Position numbers and translations under genes: made by a program. Shown piece by piece: positions 8,387 through 17,217 of a DNA stretch of 64,000 nt. The stretch lies in the NCBI GenBank assembly GCA_017505635.1, contig JAFVOU010000040.1:1-64000 (forward strand). Reading direction: 5' to 3'. The stretch comes from Oscillospiraceae bacterium (lineage in GTDB: Bacteria; Bacillota; Clostridia; Oscillospirales; Ruminococcaceae). The number at the start of each line of letters is the position of its first letter. Positions within the stretch are counted from its first letter, which is position 1. Under the pieces are notes generated by a model. It did no database searches, had not been told where the DNA came from, and saw only the letters and a list, made by a program, of their open reading frames with translations.

Positions 8387-10168
8387 TTATTTTGCGTTTG
8401 CTGCTGTGATAAGTGTAACTTCAACAGGGATAGATTTAGCAATTGCTGTACCGCCGATAAGTGTTACAGCGTTTTCTACAGCTGTGGAACCGATAAGTGC
8501 AGGCTGCTGTGCAATTGTACCAGCCATTTTACCTGCTTTGATAGCTTCGATAGCATCGTCTGTTGCATCAAAGCCCATTACCATAATCTGTTTGCCTGCG
8601 CCGCTGATAGCTTCAACTGCACCAAGAGCCATTTCGTCATTTGCTGCAAATACAGCCTGAATGTCGCCGTTAGCCTGAAGCATGTTTTCCATTACGGACA
8701 TACCCTGTGTTCTGTCAAAGTTAGCTGTCTGTTTTGCAACAACGTCAAGTTTTGTATCTGCTACATTGTGGAAACCTGCGCTTCTTTCAATAGCTGCGGA
8801 AGCACCTGGGATACCTTCAAGTTCTGCAACTTTAGCGCCTTCGCCAAGTGTATCAACGATGTACTGTGTTGCAAGTTCTGCACCGAGAACGTTGTCGGAA
8901 GCAATCTGACAGGCAATGTCAACGCCGTTAACTGCGCGGTCAACGGAGATAACATGAACGCCTTTAGCCATAGCTGCTTCAACTACGCCTGTTACAGCGT
9001 CGGAGTCAACCGGGTTGATGATAAGAACGGAGATACCTGTAGCAACAAGGTCTTCTACGTTGGAAACCTGTTTTGTAACGTCGTCGCCTGCGTCAGCAAC
9101 TGTGAGGGAAACACCAAGTTTGTCTGCAGCTGCCTGTGCGCCTTCAACAAGTGTTACGAAGAATGGGTTGTTCTGTGTGGAAACTGCAAGACCGATGGAG
9201 CCGTTGCCAACGATTTCAACTTTTGCAGGAGCACCAAAGCTGTCTGCATTGTCTTTGTTTACAAGTGTAACTTCAACCGGGATAGAAGCTGGGATTGTTT
9301 CGCCAGCGATAAGTTTAACTGCATTGTCTACAGCTGTGGAACCGATAAGTGCAGGCTGCTGTGCGATTGTACCAGCCATTTTACCTGCTTTGATAGCTTC
9401 GATAGCATCATCTGTTGCGTCAAAACCAACAACCATGATATCTTTGCCTGCGCCGCTGATAGCTTCAACAGCACCAAGAGCCATTTCGTCATTTGCTGCA
9501 AATACAGCCTGAACATCGCCGCTTGCCTGAAGGATGTTTTCCATTACGGACATACCTTCTGTTCTGTCAAAGTTAGCTGTCTGTTTTGCAACAACATCAA
9601 GTTTAGCATCTGCTACATTGTGGAAACCTGCGCTTCTGTCGATAGCAGCGGAAGCACCCGGGATACCTTCAAGTTCAGCAACTTTAGCACCTTCGCCAAG
9701 TGTATCAACGATGTACTGTGTTGCAAGTTCTGCACCGAGAACGTTGTCGGAAGCAATCTGACAAGCGATTTCTACGCCGTTAACCGCACGGTCAACGCTG
9801 ATAACTTTAACGCCTTTTGCCATAGCTGCTTCAACTGCGCCTGTAACAGCGTCAGAGTCAACAGGGTTAACGATAAGAACGGAAATACCTTTTGCAACAA
9901 GGTCTTCGATGTCGGATGTCTGTTTTGTAACGTCATCGCCTGCATCAGCAACGCTGAGTTCAACACCAAGTTTGTCAGCCTGTGCCTGTGCACCTTCAAC
10001 GAGAGTTACAAAGAATGGGTTGTTCTGTGTGGAAACAGAAAGACCGATTGTACCGCTTGCTGCGGCACTTGTCTGGCCAAGATTTTCTTCGCCGTCAATT
10101 GTAATCATACAGCCTGTCATGGAGAGGACCATAGCAAAGCTGAGAATCAATGATAATATTTTTTTCAT
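8387..10168 (-). CDS. rbsB: Ribose ABC transporter binding lipoprotein with two tandem RbsB domains
   Basis: Extracellular ribose-binding protein of 593 residues, about twice the normal RbsB length. A lipoprotein signal ends at Cys20 (Met-Thr-Gly-Cys). Two complete periplasmic-binding domains follow at about residues 40-302 and 324-586, joined by a short linker. By hand alignment they differ at only about 32 of some 265 positions (roughly 88% identical). Both keep the ribose contacts known from E. coli RbsB: Asn-Asn-Pro-Phe-Phe, Asp-Arg in the VDRA segment, the Arg in (D/E)RSAGF, Phe before DRT, the Asn in FAAND, Asp in GFDAT and Gln in IAQQP. Only one lipid anchor serves both domains. It lies between rbsC and rbsK. 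Confidence 0.95.
   Translation of the reverse strand: MKKILSLILSFAMVLSMTGCMITIDGEENLGQTSAAASGTIGLSVSTQNNPFFVTLVEGAQAQADKLGVELSVADAGDDVTKQTSDIEDLVAKGISVLIVNPVDSDAVTGAVEAAMAKGVKVISVDRAVNGVEIACQIASDNVLGAELATQYIVDTLGEGAKVAELEGIPGASAAIDRSAGFHNVADAKLDVVAKQTANFDRTEGMSVMENILQASGDVQAVFAANDEMALGAVEAISGAGKDIMVVGFDATDDAIEAIKAGKMAGTIAQQPALIGSTAVDNAVKLIAGETIPASIPVEVTLVNKDNADSFGAPAKVEIVGNGSIGLAVSTQNNPFFVTLVEGAQAAADKLGVSLTVADAGDDVTKQVSNVEDLVATGISVLIINPVDSDAVTGVVEAAMAKGVHVISVDRAVNGVDIACQIASDNVLGAELATQYIVDTLGEGAKVAELEGIPGASAAIERSAGFHNVADTKLDVVAKQTANFDRTQGMSVMENMLQANGDIQAVFAANDEMALGAVEAISGAGKQIMVMGFDATDDAIEAIKAGKMAGTIAQQPALIGSTAVENAVTLIGGTAIAKSIPVEVTLITAANAK
8411..10051. repeat. Tandem direct repeat of the RbsB coding domain
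   Basis: The DNA of 9263-10051 is repeated at 8411-9199 with an 852-bp offset, in the same frame. Many scattered differences, silent and coding, are visible, so this is an established duplication rather than a recent or assembly-generated copy. Confidence 0.9.
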
Positions 10169-10193
10169 TTTTTAATCTCCAATCCAAATAGGG

Positions 10194-11168
10194 TTATCTC
10201 TTGCGGTCGGAAAGAACAGCAACGAGGATAACGATAGCTTTGATAACGTCCTGATAGTAAGACTGAACACCAAGGATGTTAAGACCGTTGTTAAGAGCAG
10301 CAATGATAAGAACACCTGCTACTGTGCCGCTGATTTTACCGCGGCCGCCGCTCATGGATGTACCACCGAGAGCAACTGCAGCGATAGCATCAAGTTCGTA
10401 GCTTGTACCAAGTGTTGGCTGTGCAGAGTTAACACGGGAAATCATCATCAAACCTGCAAGAGCGGACATAAAGCCGGAAATTGCGTATGTGGAAATTTTA
10501 ATTTTCTGTGTATTAACACCAACAAGGTTTGCACATTTTGCGTTGGAACCTGTTGCGTAAACTTTTCTGCCGTATGTTGTTTTGTTAAGCATAAAGTAGA
10601 AAATAGCAAAGGAGAGAAGCAAAATAACTGCAGGAATAGGGAATTTGATGTTCTGTGCAAAGATTGGAACAAGGTTACCTTTACCAAGAGCTTTGAACAG
10701 GAAAGAACCGCTTGTAAGGCTTTCTGCAAGACGGGAGATAGGTTTTGCATCTGTGAGAATTTTGGCAAGACCACGATAAGCTGTCATTGTTACCAATGTA
10801 GCGATAAATGGCTGCAAACGGCCTTTTGTAACGAGAAGACCACTGAGTACGCCCATAAGTGTACCTGCAATAAGAGCACCGCAGATACATACGATAGCAG
10901 GCATACCCATCATAATAAGTTCAGCACAGATAACTGCACTGAGTGCAAATACGGAGCCAACGGAAAGGTCGATACCGTCTGCAAGGATAACACAAGTCAT
11001 ACCAAATGCGATAAGGCCGTTAAAGGATGCCTGACGCAAAAGGTTAAGCAGGTTGCTTGGCTGACGGAATTCCGGGCTGATAACGCTGAGAAGTACGAAC
11101 AAAATCAACAGCGCAATAAAAGCACCATATTCGCCAACTATGGCACCTATATTTTTTTCCTTTTTCAT
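10194..11168 (-). CDS. rbsC: Ribose ABC transporter permease
   Basis: Integral membrane permease of 324 residues, the usual RbsC length, with about ten hydrophobic segments. The family's Gly-rich loop is present (Ala-Leu-Gly-Gly-Thr-Ser-Met-Ser-Gly-Gly near residue 270), as is the ATPase-contacting segment. The start codon overlaps the rbsA stop by one base (TAATG). It forms the membrane channel with RbsA as motor and the double RbsB as receptor. Confidence 0.95.
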   Translation of the reverse strand: MKKEKNIGAIVGEYGAFIALLILFVLLSVISPEFRQPSNLLNLLRQASFNGLIAFGMTCVILADGIDLSVGSVFALSAVICAELIMMGMPAIVCICGALIAGTLMGVLSGLLVTKGRLQPFIATLVTMTAYRGLAKILTDAKPISRLAESLTSGSFLFKALGKGNLVPIFAQNIKFPIPAVILLLSFAIFYFMLNKTTYGRKVYATGSNAKCANLVGVNTQKIKISTYAISGFMSALAGLMMISRVNSAQPTLGTSYELDAIAAVALGGTSMSGGRGKISGTVAGVLIIAALNNGLNILGVQSYYQDVIKAIVILVAVLSDRKR

Positions 11169-12652
11169 TATAAACTTCCTCCTGTTGCCAATGTCATAAC
11201 TTTTTCCTGGTCAGCTGTTGCTGCATCAATAATACCTGTTACATGACCTTCGTGTACTACCATAATTCTGTCGGACATACCGAGAACTTCAGGAAGTTCG
11301 GAGGAAACAAGGATAACTGCAACACCTTTTGCTGCAAGGTCGTTTATAACACTGTAAATTTCTTTTTTAGCGCCGATGTCTACACCGCGTGTAGGTTCGT
11401 CAAGAATAAGAATTTTTGGGTCTTTGTAAATCCATTTTGCAAGAACAACCTTCTGCTGGTTACCGCCGGAAAGGTTGTTACATTCATGCTGAGGACCAAA
11501 ACATTTGATGCGGAATTCTTCAATACCGCGTTTAACAAGTTCAACCTGTTTTTTAGGGCTGAGAATATTTCGTACAGAAACCTTTTTAAGGTTTGCAACT
11601 TCGATATTGTCGCTGATTGGTTTTTCAAGGAGAAGACCTTCTGTTTTTCTGTCTTCTGTGATGAAACCAATGCCTTCTTTGATAGCATCTCTTGGGTTTG
11701 CAATGGAAACTTCTTTGCCGTCGATAAAGATTTTACCTGTTGCACCTTCCATATTGCCGAAGATTGCATGCATAATTTCTGTACGGCCTGCACCCATAAG
11801 ACCTGATACACCCAGAACTTCACCTGCTTTTACGGAGAAGTTTACATCTTTAAAGTATCTTGGGTGGTTGAGGTTTTCTACACGGAGAACTTCTTCGCCG
11901 ATTTTTACATCGCGCTGTGGGAAGCGTTCGCCGATTTCACGGCCAATCATCATTTTAACAACATCATCCATTGTGATGTCCTTGATATATTCTGTGCCTA
12001 TGTAGGAACCGTCACGGAGAATTGTAATTCTGTCGCACAGTTCAAAAATTTCTTCCATACGGTGAGAAATGTAAACTATGGAAACACCTTTTGCAACAAG
12101 ACCTTTCATAACCTCAAACAGAACTTCGGTTTCGCTCTGTGTAAGTGCAGCTGTAGGTTCGTCCATGATAAGAACTTTTGCGTCCACCATAAGTGCTTTA
12201 CAGATTTCCACCATCTGCTGCTGACCAACGGACAAATCGCCCATTACAGCATCGATTGGAATGGAAACGCCCAGTTTATCCATAAAGTCCTGGGCTTTTT
12301 TGCGCATGGCTTTTTTGTCGCAGATGCCAAAGCCCTTTGTGATTTCCTTACCCATGAAAAGGTTTTCTTCTACGGTAAGGTCAAAAAGGGAGTTGATTTC
12401 CTGATAGATGAAAACGATACCTGCTTTTTCAGCTTCCTGCGGATTTTTATAGTTAACTTCCACGCCGTCAACAAGGATTGTACCTGCGTCTTTTGTGTAA
12501 ACGCCTGTAAGAATCTTCATAAGAGTGGATTTACCCGCACCGTTTTCGCCCATAAGAGCATGAACTTCGCCATCTTTGAGCACAAAGCCGGCATCTTTAA
12601 GAACCTGGTTGGAGCCAAAGGACTTGTTGATGCCTCTCATCTCAATATTCAT
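11168..12652 (-). CDS. rbsA: Ribose ABC transporter ATP-binding protein (two nucleotide-binding domains)
   Basis: Cytoplasmic ATPase of 494 residues with two fused cassettes. The first has GENGAGKST, a signature reading LSVGQQQ, and Asp-Glu-Pro-Thr. The second has the degenerate Walker A usual for sugar ABC ATPases (Leu-Met-Gly-Ala-Gly-Arg-Thr), LSGGNQQK and Asp-Glu-Pro-Thr-Arg-Gly. It energises ribose import through RbsC. Second gene of the operon, 20 bases after rbsD. Confidence 0.95.
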   Translation of the reverse strand: MNIEMRGINKSFGSNQVLKDAGFVLKDGEVHALMGENGAGKSTLMKILTGVYTKDAGTILVDGVEVNYKNPQEAEKAGIVFIYQEINSLFDLTVEENLFMGKEITKGFGICDKKAMRKKAQDFMDKLGVSIPIDAVMGDLSVGQQQMVEICKALMVDAKVLIMDEPTAALTQSETEVLFEVMKGLVAKGVSIVYISHRMEEIFELCDRITILRDGSYIGTEYIKDITMDDVVKMMIGREIGERFPQRDVKIGEEVLRVENLNHPRYFKDVNFSVKAGEVLGVSGLMGAGRTEIMHAIFGNMEGATGKIFIDGKEVSIANPRDAIKEGIGFITEDRKTEGLLLEKPISDNIEVANLKKVSVRNILSPKKQVELVKRGIEEFRIKCFGPQHECNNLSGGNQQKVVLAKWIYKDPKILILDEPTRGVDIGAKKEIYSVINDLAAKGVAVILVSSELPEVLGMSDRIMVVHEGHVTGIIDAATADQEKVMTLATGGSL

Positions 12653-12672
12653 ACTTTTTAAGCCTCCTAAAA

Positions 12673-13077
12673 TTAAGCAAAAATGCAGCCGGCCTGCAAA
12701 ATAATATTTGCATATGGTGTTGTTTCACCGGTTCTGATTACTGCTTTACAATCTTTTGTCTGCTCTTTAAGTTCAGTATGGGAAACAAATTCTGTCTCCA
12801 CATTCTGTCCTGCAAAGAGTTCTTCGATTTCTTTGAGAACTTTTGGATTCTGGGTTTTAATTTCTTCAGCCAGAACAATCTTTTCCACTTTCATATCGCC
12901 TGCAACAACAGAAAGTGTTCTCATAAATGTTGGTTCTCCAAAACAGAGTGCAAGATCAATACGTTCTGTACAGTCCGGAATAGGAAGACCGCAGTCACCA
13001 ATACAGATGGTATCTGTGTGACCAAGGTAGGACAGAACACGTGAAATGTCACTATTAAGAATTCCTGCTTTTTTCAT
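12673..13077 (-). CDS. rbsD: D-ribose pyranase
   Basis: A 134-residue enzyme that interconverts the beta-pyran and furan forms of ribose before phosphorylation. The sequence follows E. coli RbsD closely: Leu-Asn-Ser-Asp-Ile near the start, Gly-His-Thr-Asp at about residue 20 with the catalytic His, and a C-terminal Arg-(Thr/Ser)-Gly-Glu-x-x-Pro-Tyr-Ala-Asn. The ATG at 13077 is chosen because AAAGGAG lies just upstream; an in-frame ATG 51 bases earlier lacks such a site and would overlap the operator. First gene of the ribose operon. Confidence 0.95.
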   Translation of the reverse strand: MKKAGILNSDISRVLSYLGHTDTICIGDCGLPIPDCTERIDLALCFGEPTFMRTLSVVAGDMKVEKIVLAEEIKTQNPKVLKEIEELFAGQNVETEFVSHTELKEQTKDCKAVIRTGETTPYANIILQAGCIFA

Positions 13078-13112
13078 TCTATTCTCCTTTCGGCGACTTG
13101 ATTTCATTTGCA

Positions 13113-13166
13113 ATGAAACCCGTTTCATATATAATACATAATATTATTTACAAAACAAAATGTCAA
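13113..13166 (-). promoter_or_regulatory. Ribose operon promoter with LacI-family operator
   Basis: Minus-strand promoter: TTGACA (13161-13166), a 17-base spacer, TATTAT (13138-13143). Just downstream of the expected start point lies the operator ATGAAAC-CC-GTTTCAT (13113-13128), typical of LacI/CcpA-family repressors. A third half-site, TTTCATT at 13102-13108, forms a second inverted repeat with the proximal arm (13102-13118). The adjacent LacI-family gene is the obvious binder. Confidence 0.8.
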
Positions 13167-13274
13167 TATAACTTCCTATTTTCTATGTTTTGTATATTTG
13201 GGTAAACATGTAATTATACATTGTGCTCATTGTCTTTATTTTTGATCTATATCACGGCAGTATACAGGTGTGCA

Positions 13275-13313
13275 TAAAAAAATACCCTCTGCGAGATGTA
13301 CTCACAAAGGGTA
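13275..13313 (-). terminator. Terminator of the rbs repressor gene
   Basis: Minus-strand hairpin TACCCTTTGTGAG / CTCGCAGAGGGTA (two G-T wobble pairs) followed by a run of T bases (13276-13282). It sits a few bases after the repressor stop codon. Confidence 0.75.
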
Positions 13314-13316
13314 GCT

Positions 13317-14294
13317 TTATTTAGTTGTTTGCCGTGCAATAAGGGAGACCGGGAAAATAAACTTTTTATCAGATAATTCTGTCAGTTCGTTGTTTGCAAT
13401 CAATTCCACTGCTTTTTCTGCCATTTCTTTTATCGGCTGGATAATTGTGGTAAGTTCCGGTGACAACAGTTTCGAAAAGGAAATATTATCAAAACCAACG
13501 ATCTGAACTTGACCTGGCACAGAGATATTTTGTTCATACAATACTTTGTAGGTGGAAATAGCTACAATATCGTTACAAGCAATAATACCATCTACTTCCG
13601 GGTATTTTTTCAACAGTTCCTCTGTCATAGCCAAACCCTGATTAAAGTCGTAGTCACATTCTACAGTCTGCTCAGGAATGTTATGCTCTTTGCAAACGTC
13701 CAGATATCCCTGATAACGGTAGCGGGCAGAATACCGGTACTGAGGTCCTTTGATACAAACAATATTATGGCAACCACTTTCAATCAAATGCTCTGTTGCC
13801 ATACGTCCACCTTCATAATAGTCGCAATGGATGCAGGCGGCTACTTCCGGTCCGGACCACATGGCATCCAATGATACCACCGGGACTGGGCAGTTTTTTA
13901 TGGCTTCTTTGATATATTCGCTGCAGGATGCTACTATAATAGCATCTGCTTTCATGCTTATGAGCATTTGCAGTGCAGCCTTTTCCTTTTCAGGATCGTA
14001 ACCAGTGTTGCATAAGAACGGGCGAAAACCACACTGTAAAGAAAAATCATCTATATAAGCAGCCAATTCTGTAAAATAAGGGTTACGAATAGACGGTACA
14101 ATAAGTCCGATGGTTTTTGCAGATTTGCGAAAAAGAGTTCTTGCTGCTTCATTGGGAACAAAACCTGTTTCCTCAATAATGCGAAGGATACGCTCTTTTT
14201 TATCTGAATCTACTTTTGCCGTTCCGTTTATCACACGTGATACCGTGGATGCAGAAACACCTGCTAACTTAGCAACTTCTCTAATAGTGATCAT
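13317..14294 (-). CDS. rbsR: LacI-family transcriptional regulator, probable ribose operon repressor
   Basis: 325 residues from the ATG at 14294, which has GGAGG at 14306-14310; an in-frame ATG at 14321 has no ribosome site. The N-terminal helix-turn-helix and hinge are standard (Ile-Arg-Glu-Val-Ala ... Ser-Ala-Ser-Thr-Val-Ser-Arg-Val-Ile-Asn-Gly). A periplasmic-binding-like sensor domain follows. It is transcribed in the same direction as, and upstream of, rbsD but has its own terminator. The role as rbs repressor is inferred from position and from the LacI-type operator on the rbs promoter. Confidence 0.88.
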   Translation of the reverse strand: MITIREVAKLAGVSASTVSRVINGTAKVDSDKKERILRIIEETGFVPNEAARTLFRKSAKTIGLIVPSIRNPYFTELAAYIDDFSLQCGFRPFLCNTGYDPEKEKAALQMLISMKADAIIVASCSEYIKEAIKNCPVPVVSLDAMWSGPEVAACIHCDYYEGGRMATEHLIESGCHNIVCIKGPQYRYSARYRYQGYLDVCKEHNIPEQTVECDYDFNQGLAMTEELLKKYPEVDGIIACNDIVAISTYKVLYEQNISVPGQVQIVGFDNISFSKLLSPELTTIIQPIKEMAEKAVELIANNELTELSDKKFIFPVSLIARQTTK

Positions 14295-14454
14295 CTTATT
14301 TTTTGCCTCCGCCGGATACATAATCTAAAATATACACTCTATTTTATTTATTATATATTTATTTTATATAAAAGTGAATACCCAAATTTAAAGTTTTTTC
14401 TTAATTAGGTTACGTTGAATTGAAATAATAGCTGAAAACCTAAAAATATTAATG

Positions 14455-14496
14455 TTGACAAAGTGGTGGTTCTTTGATATTTTCGGAGTAAAGAAC
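14455..14496 (+). promoter_or_regulatory. Promoter of the DUF2284 gene with an inverted repeat
   Basis: TTGACA (14455-14460), 17-base spacer, TATTTT (14478-14483). A 7-bp inverted repeat, GTTCTTT (14469-14475) / AAAGAAC (14490-14496), encloses the -10 box and could be an operator. Confidence 0.6.
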
Positions 14497-14524
14497 TGAT
14501 ATTTTACAGAGACAGGAGGCAGTT

Positions 14525-15064
14525 ATGACAGATAAAGAACTTATGCAAATAGCACAGGAAAATGGTTTTAATTCAGCAGTTATTTCCACTAAAGACATTG
14601 CAGTGGATTATACTTTTCGCAGTTATTGCGAAGATAATTTGTGTGGCAAATATGGTGCAAATTATTCCTGTCCGCCTGATAGCGGCACTCCGGCAGAACT
14701 GCACAGAAAGATTTTGTCAAAAAATTCAGCTCTTGTGTTGCAGAAAATATACGATATAAACGGATACGACGATAAAGAAGTTGTTCAGAAAGCAAAACAA
14801 TCGGTTAACTATTCGGTAATTTCTGTTATGGAAGAAATGAAAGAAGAAGGATATGATGTGATTCACCTTGGTTATGGCGGCTGTCCGCTGTGCAATCCGT
14901 GCAAATGTACATTAGGTGAACCCTGCGCTTTTCCGGATAAAAAAATAAGCTGTATTTCTGCATACTGTATAAATGTTACAAAACTTGCAAAAACTGCGTG
15001 TATGGAATTTGCATGGTCAGAGGATAAACTTTATCTGTTTGGTATGATTTTGTTTGACAGATAA
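14525..15064 (+). CDS. DUF2284 cysteine-rich metal-binding protein
   Basis: A 179-residue cytoplasmic protein of the DUF2284 family, predicted to bind metal or an Fe-S cluster. Conserved cysteines are visible in Cys-Gly-x-Tyr-Gly-x-x-Tyr-x-Cys-Pro-Pro (about 39-50) and in a Cys-rich segment near residue 120-140 (Gly-Cys-Pro-Leu-Cys-Asn-Pro-Cys-Lys-Cys ... Cys-Ala-Phe). An AGGAGG ribosome site precedes the ATG. It is monocistronic, and the biochemical function is unknown for the family. Confidence 0.85.
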   Translation: MTDKELMQIAQENGFNSAVISTKDIAVDYTFRSYCEDNLCGKYGANYSCPPDSGTPAELHRKILSKNSALVLQKIYDINGYDDKEVVQKAKQSVNYSVISVMEEMKEEGYDVIHLGYGGCPLCNPCKCTLGEPCAFPDKKISCISAYCINVTKLAKTACMEFAWSEDKLYLFGMILFDR

Positions 15065-15135
15065 ACTGTAAAAAATTTGTTTTGAATTTTCTGAAAATTC
15101 TTGTACAGTTCTTGTGTAAATGGTATTGAATAACA

Positions 15136-15164
15136 AAAAAAGTGGCTAAAATAGCCACTTTTTT
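15136..15164. terminator. Bidirectional terminator (DUF2284 gene and tRNA-Leu)
   Basis: Perfect 13-bp stem AAAAAAGTGGCTA / TAGCCACTTTTTT with a 3-base loop, giving a U-tract in both directions. It ends the DUF2284 transcript and the convergent tRNA. Confidence 0.9.
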
Positions 15165-15170
15165 ACTTTA

Positions 15171-15254
15171 TGGTGCGGGCGAAGGGACTTGAACCCCCAC
15201 GTCGTAGACACCAGATCCTAAGTCTGGCGCGTCTGCCAATTCCGCCACGCCCGC
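15171..15254 (-). tRNA. tRNA-Leu (anticodon TAG)
   Basis: On the minus strand the gene begins GCGGGCGTGGCGGAATTGG, has an anticodon loop with TAG in CTTAGGA, a long class II variable arm, the T-arm GGGGGTTCAAGTCCC and the 3' acceptor CGCCCGC. The discriminator base A is followed by an encoded CCA (15171-15173). All stems pair. Confidence 0.96.
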
Positions 15255-15294
15255 ATACTAAATATGGTGCCGTTACTTTTAACAGCACCATATC

Positions 15295-15323
15295 ATTATA
15301 TTGGATTGAATATATTTTGTCAA
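15295..15323 (-). promoter_or_regulatory. Consensus promoter of tRNA-Leu
   Basis: Minus-strand TTGACA (15318-15323), a 17-base spacer and TATAAT (15295-15300), a perfect sigma-A promoter. The -35 box directly abuts the stop codon of the Na/Pi cotransporter gene. Between promoter and tRNA is a 12-bp stem-loop (15264-15291, one mismatch). Confidence 0.85.
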
Positions 15324-17072
15324 TTAAATTTTGTACTGTGCTCTCATATTGTCAAGCAATGCATAGTAGCTTTCGGCATTGTCACGTTTAAGTGTTTTTA
15401 CATAATCGTGTGGTGCAAAGCTTTCTGTTTCAGCTTCGATAAGAGCAATAGCAATGTTGGAGCAGTGGTCTGCTACACGTTTGCAGTTGTTAAGAAGGTC
15501 AGAGAGAACAAAGCCCAGTTCAATTGTACAGCTGTTGTTTTTAAGTCTTTCGATATGCAGGTTTTTGATTTCTCTTGCAATTTCGTGGATAACACGTTCC
15601 ATTGGCTGAACCTGGTATGCAGAATCAGCATTTTCTTTTACAAATGCTTCCATTGTAAGAGAGAGAACTTCCATAACAGCGTCTTTAAGCACTTTGATTT
15701 CTTCGTTAGCCTGTGTGGAGAATTTAATATTTTTAGTGTTCATTTCTTCACCGATGCGGCTGATAGCAAGTGAATGGTCACTGATACGTTCAAAGTCGCC
15801 TACAATGTGCAGGATTTTTGTAAGTTCAGTACTGTCTTTAACACTGAGGTCCTGTGCAGATACTTTAAGCAGATAAGTGCTGAGAGTATCTTCGTATTTG
15901 TCAACTTTCTTTTCACTGATTGCAATTTCCTCGGCGGAAGCATCATCCCATTTATCCAGCATGGAAACTGCTTTGATAAGGGAAGTGCTTGCTTCGCTTG
16001 CCATACTGCGCAAAGCTTTTTTACTCTGTTCGATAGCGATAGCAGGTGTAAGGATAAGACGTTCGTCCAGAATCTGGAATTTTTCTTTTTCGCCTTCGTC
16101 ATCTTTAATTGTCATATAAGCAAGTTTTTCAAGCACACGGTTAAGCGGAAGAAGAATTGCAGTAGCTGTTACGTTAAAGAGTGTGTGGATAACAGCAATG
16201 CCCGCAGCATTGATGCTGTCGCTGATAAAGGAGAAACCGATAACTGCATTAAGTGCGTAGAATGCAATCATAAAGCCTACAGAACCGATTACGTTGAAGT
16301 AGAAGTGAACAACTGCTGTACGTCTTGCATTTTTGTTTGCGCCAAAGCAGGAGAGAAGTGCGGTTACACAAGTACCGATGTTCTGCCCCATGATAATAGG
16401 CAATGCACTGCCGTATGTTACAGCACCTGTAACGGAAAGAGCCTGGAGAATACCAACAGAAGCAGAAGAAGACTGAATAACAGCAGTAAGCAATGCGCCA
16501 ACTACAAGACCAAGAACAGGGTTTGTAAAGAGTGTGAAAAGCTGTGTAAATTCAGGTACATTAGCAAGTGGTTTTACAGCACCGGACATAAGGTCCATAC
16601 CTGTCATAAGAATTGCAAAACCAAGCAGGATTGTACCGATATTCTTTTTGCTGTCTTTTTTTGCAGCCATATAAAGAACAATACCGATAAAGGCAAGGAT
16701 AGGGGAGAATGTGGATGGTTTCATCAGTGTCATAAAGAAACTGTCGCCCTGAATACCGGAAAGGGACAGAACCCAGGCGGTGATTGTTGTACCAACGTTG
16801 GCACCCATAATAACACCGATTGCCTGACGGAGAGTCATAAAGCCGGAGTTAACAAAACCAACAACCATAACAGTTGTAGCGGAAGAAGACTGGATAACAG
16901 CTGTTACAATCATACCCAGAAAGAAACCTTTAAGTGGGCTGGATGTAAGTGTTTCCAGAATGGAATGAAGTTTGCTGCCTGCCTGTTTTTCAAGACCTTT
17001 GCCCATAACGTCCATACCGTAAAGGAACATTGCAAGGCCGCCAAGCAGTGTGAATGCATTAAAAATACTCAT
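15324..17072 (-). CDS. Na/Pi cotransporter family protein with PhoU-like C-terminus
   Basis: 582-residue membrane protein of the NptA/PNaS type. Two inverted repeats each carry the Gln-Ser-Ser-Ser-Ala motif (near residues 61 and 202) that forms the Na+/phosphate site. The C-terminal about 230 residues are helical and PhoU-like. It probably takes up phosphate with Na+, although many bacterial members have uncertain substrates. There is no pst or pho gene nearby. The Na+ coupling fits the Na+/H+ energetics genes found further right. Confidence 0.9.
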   Translation of the reverse strand: MSIFNAFTLLGGLAMFLYGMDVMGKGLEKQAGSKLHSILETLTSSPLKGFFLGMIVTAVIQSSSATTVMVVGFVNSGFMTLRQAIGVIMGANVGTTITAWVLSLSGIQGDSFFMTLMKPSTFSPILAFIGIVLYMAAKKDSKKNIGTILLGFAILMTGMDLMSGAVKPLANVPEFTQLFTLFTNPVLGLVVGALLTAVIQSSSASVGILQALSVTGAVTYGSALPIIMGQNIGTCVTALLSCFGANKNARRTAVVHFYFNVIGSVGFMIAFYALNAVIGFSFISDSINAAGIAVIHTLFNVTATAILLPLNRVLEKLAYMTIKDDEGEKEKFQILDERLILTPAIAIEQSKKALRSMASEASTSLIKAVSMLDKWDDASAEEIAISEKKVDKYEDTLSTYLLKVSAQDLSVKDSTELTKILHIVGDFERISDHSLAISRIGEEMNTKNIKFSTQANEEIKVLKDAVMEVLSLTMEAFVKENADSAYQVQPMERVIHEIAREIKNLHIERLKNNSCTIELGFVLSDLLNNCKRVADHCSNIAIALIEAETESFAPHDYVKTLKRDNAESYYALLDNMRAQYKI

Positions 17073-17217
17073 AATTTTTTCCTCAAGATTTTACATTAAC
17101 ATATATATCGGAACAGTTCATATTTCCGACAGTAACAAGTTTAATAAATCAGTGTAAATGATGTATGCAAAGTTTTGTAAAGTTTTTGTAAAATAGGCTG
17201 AATTTTATCTGAAAATA

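Noticed and set aside
8768..10153. Long plus-strand open frame of 461 codons opposite rbsB
   Set aside because: It has a Cys/Asn-rich composition without domain sense and no ribosome site. It exists because the biased codons of the real gene avoid stops on the other strand.
14295..14321. Longer N-terminus for the LacI-family regulator
   Set aside because: The upstream ATG has no ribosome site, while the internal ATG has GGAGG and places the helix-turn-helix at the normal distance from the N-terminus.
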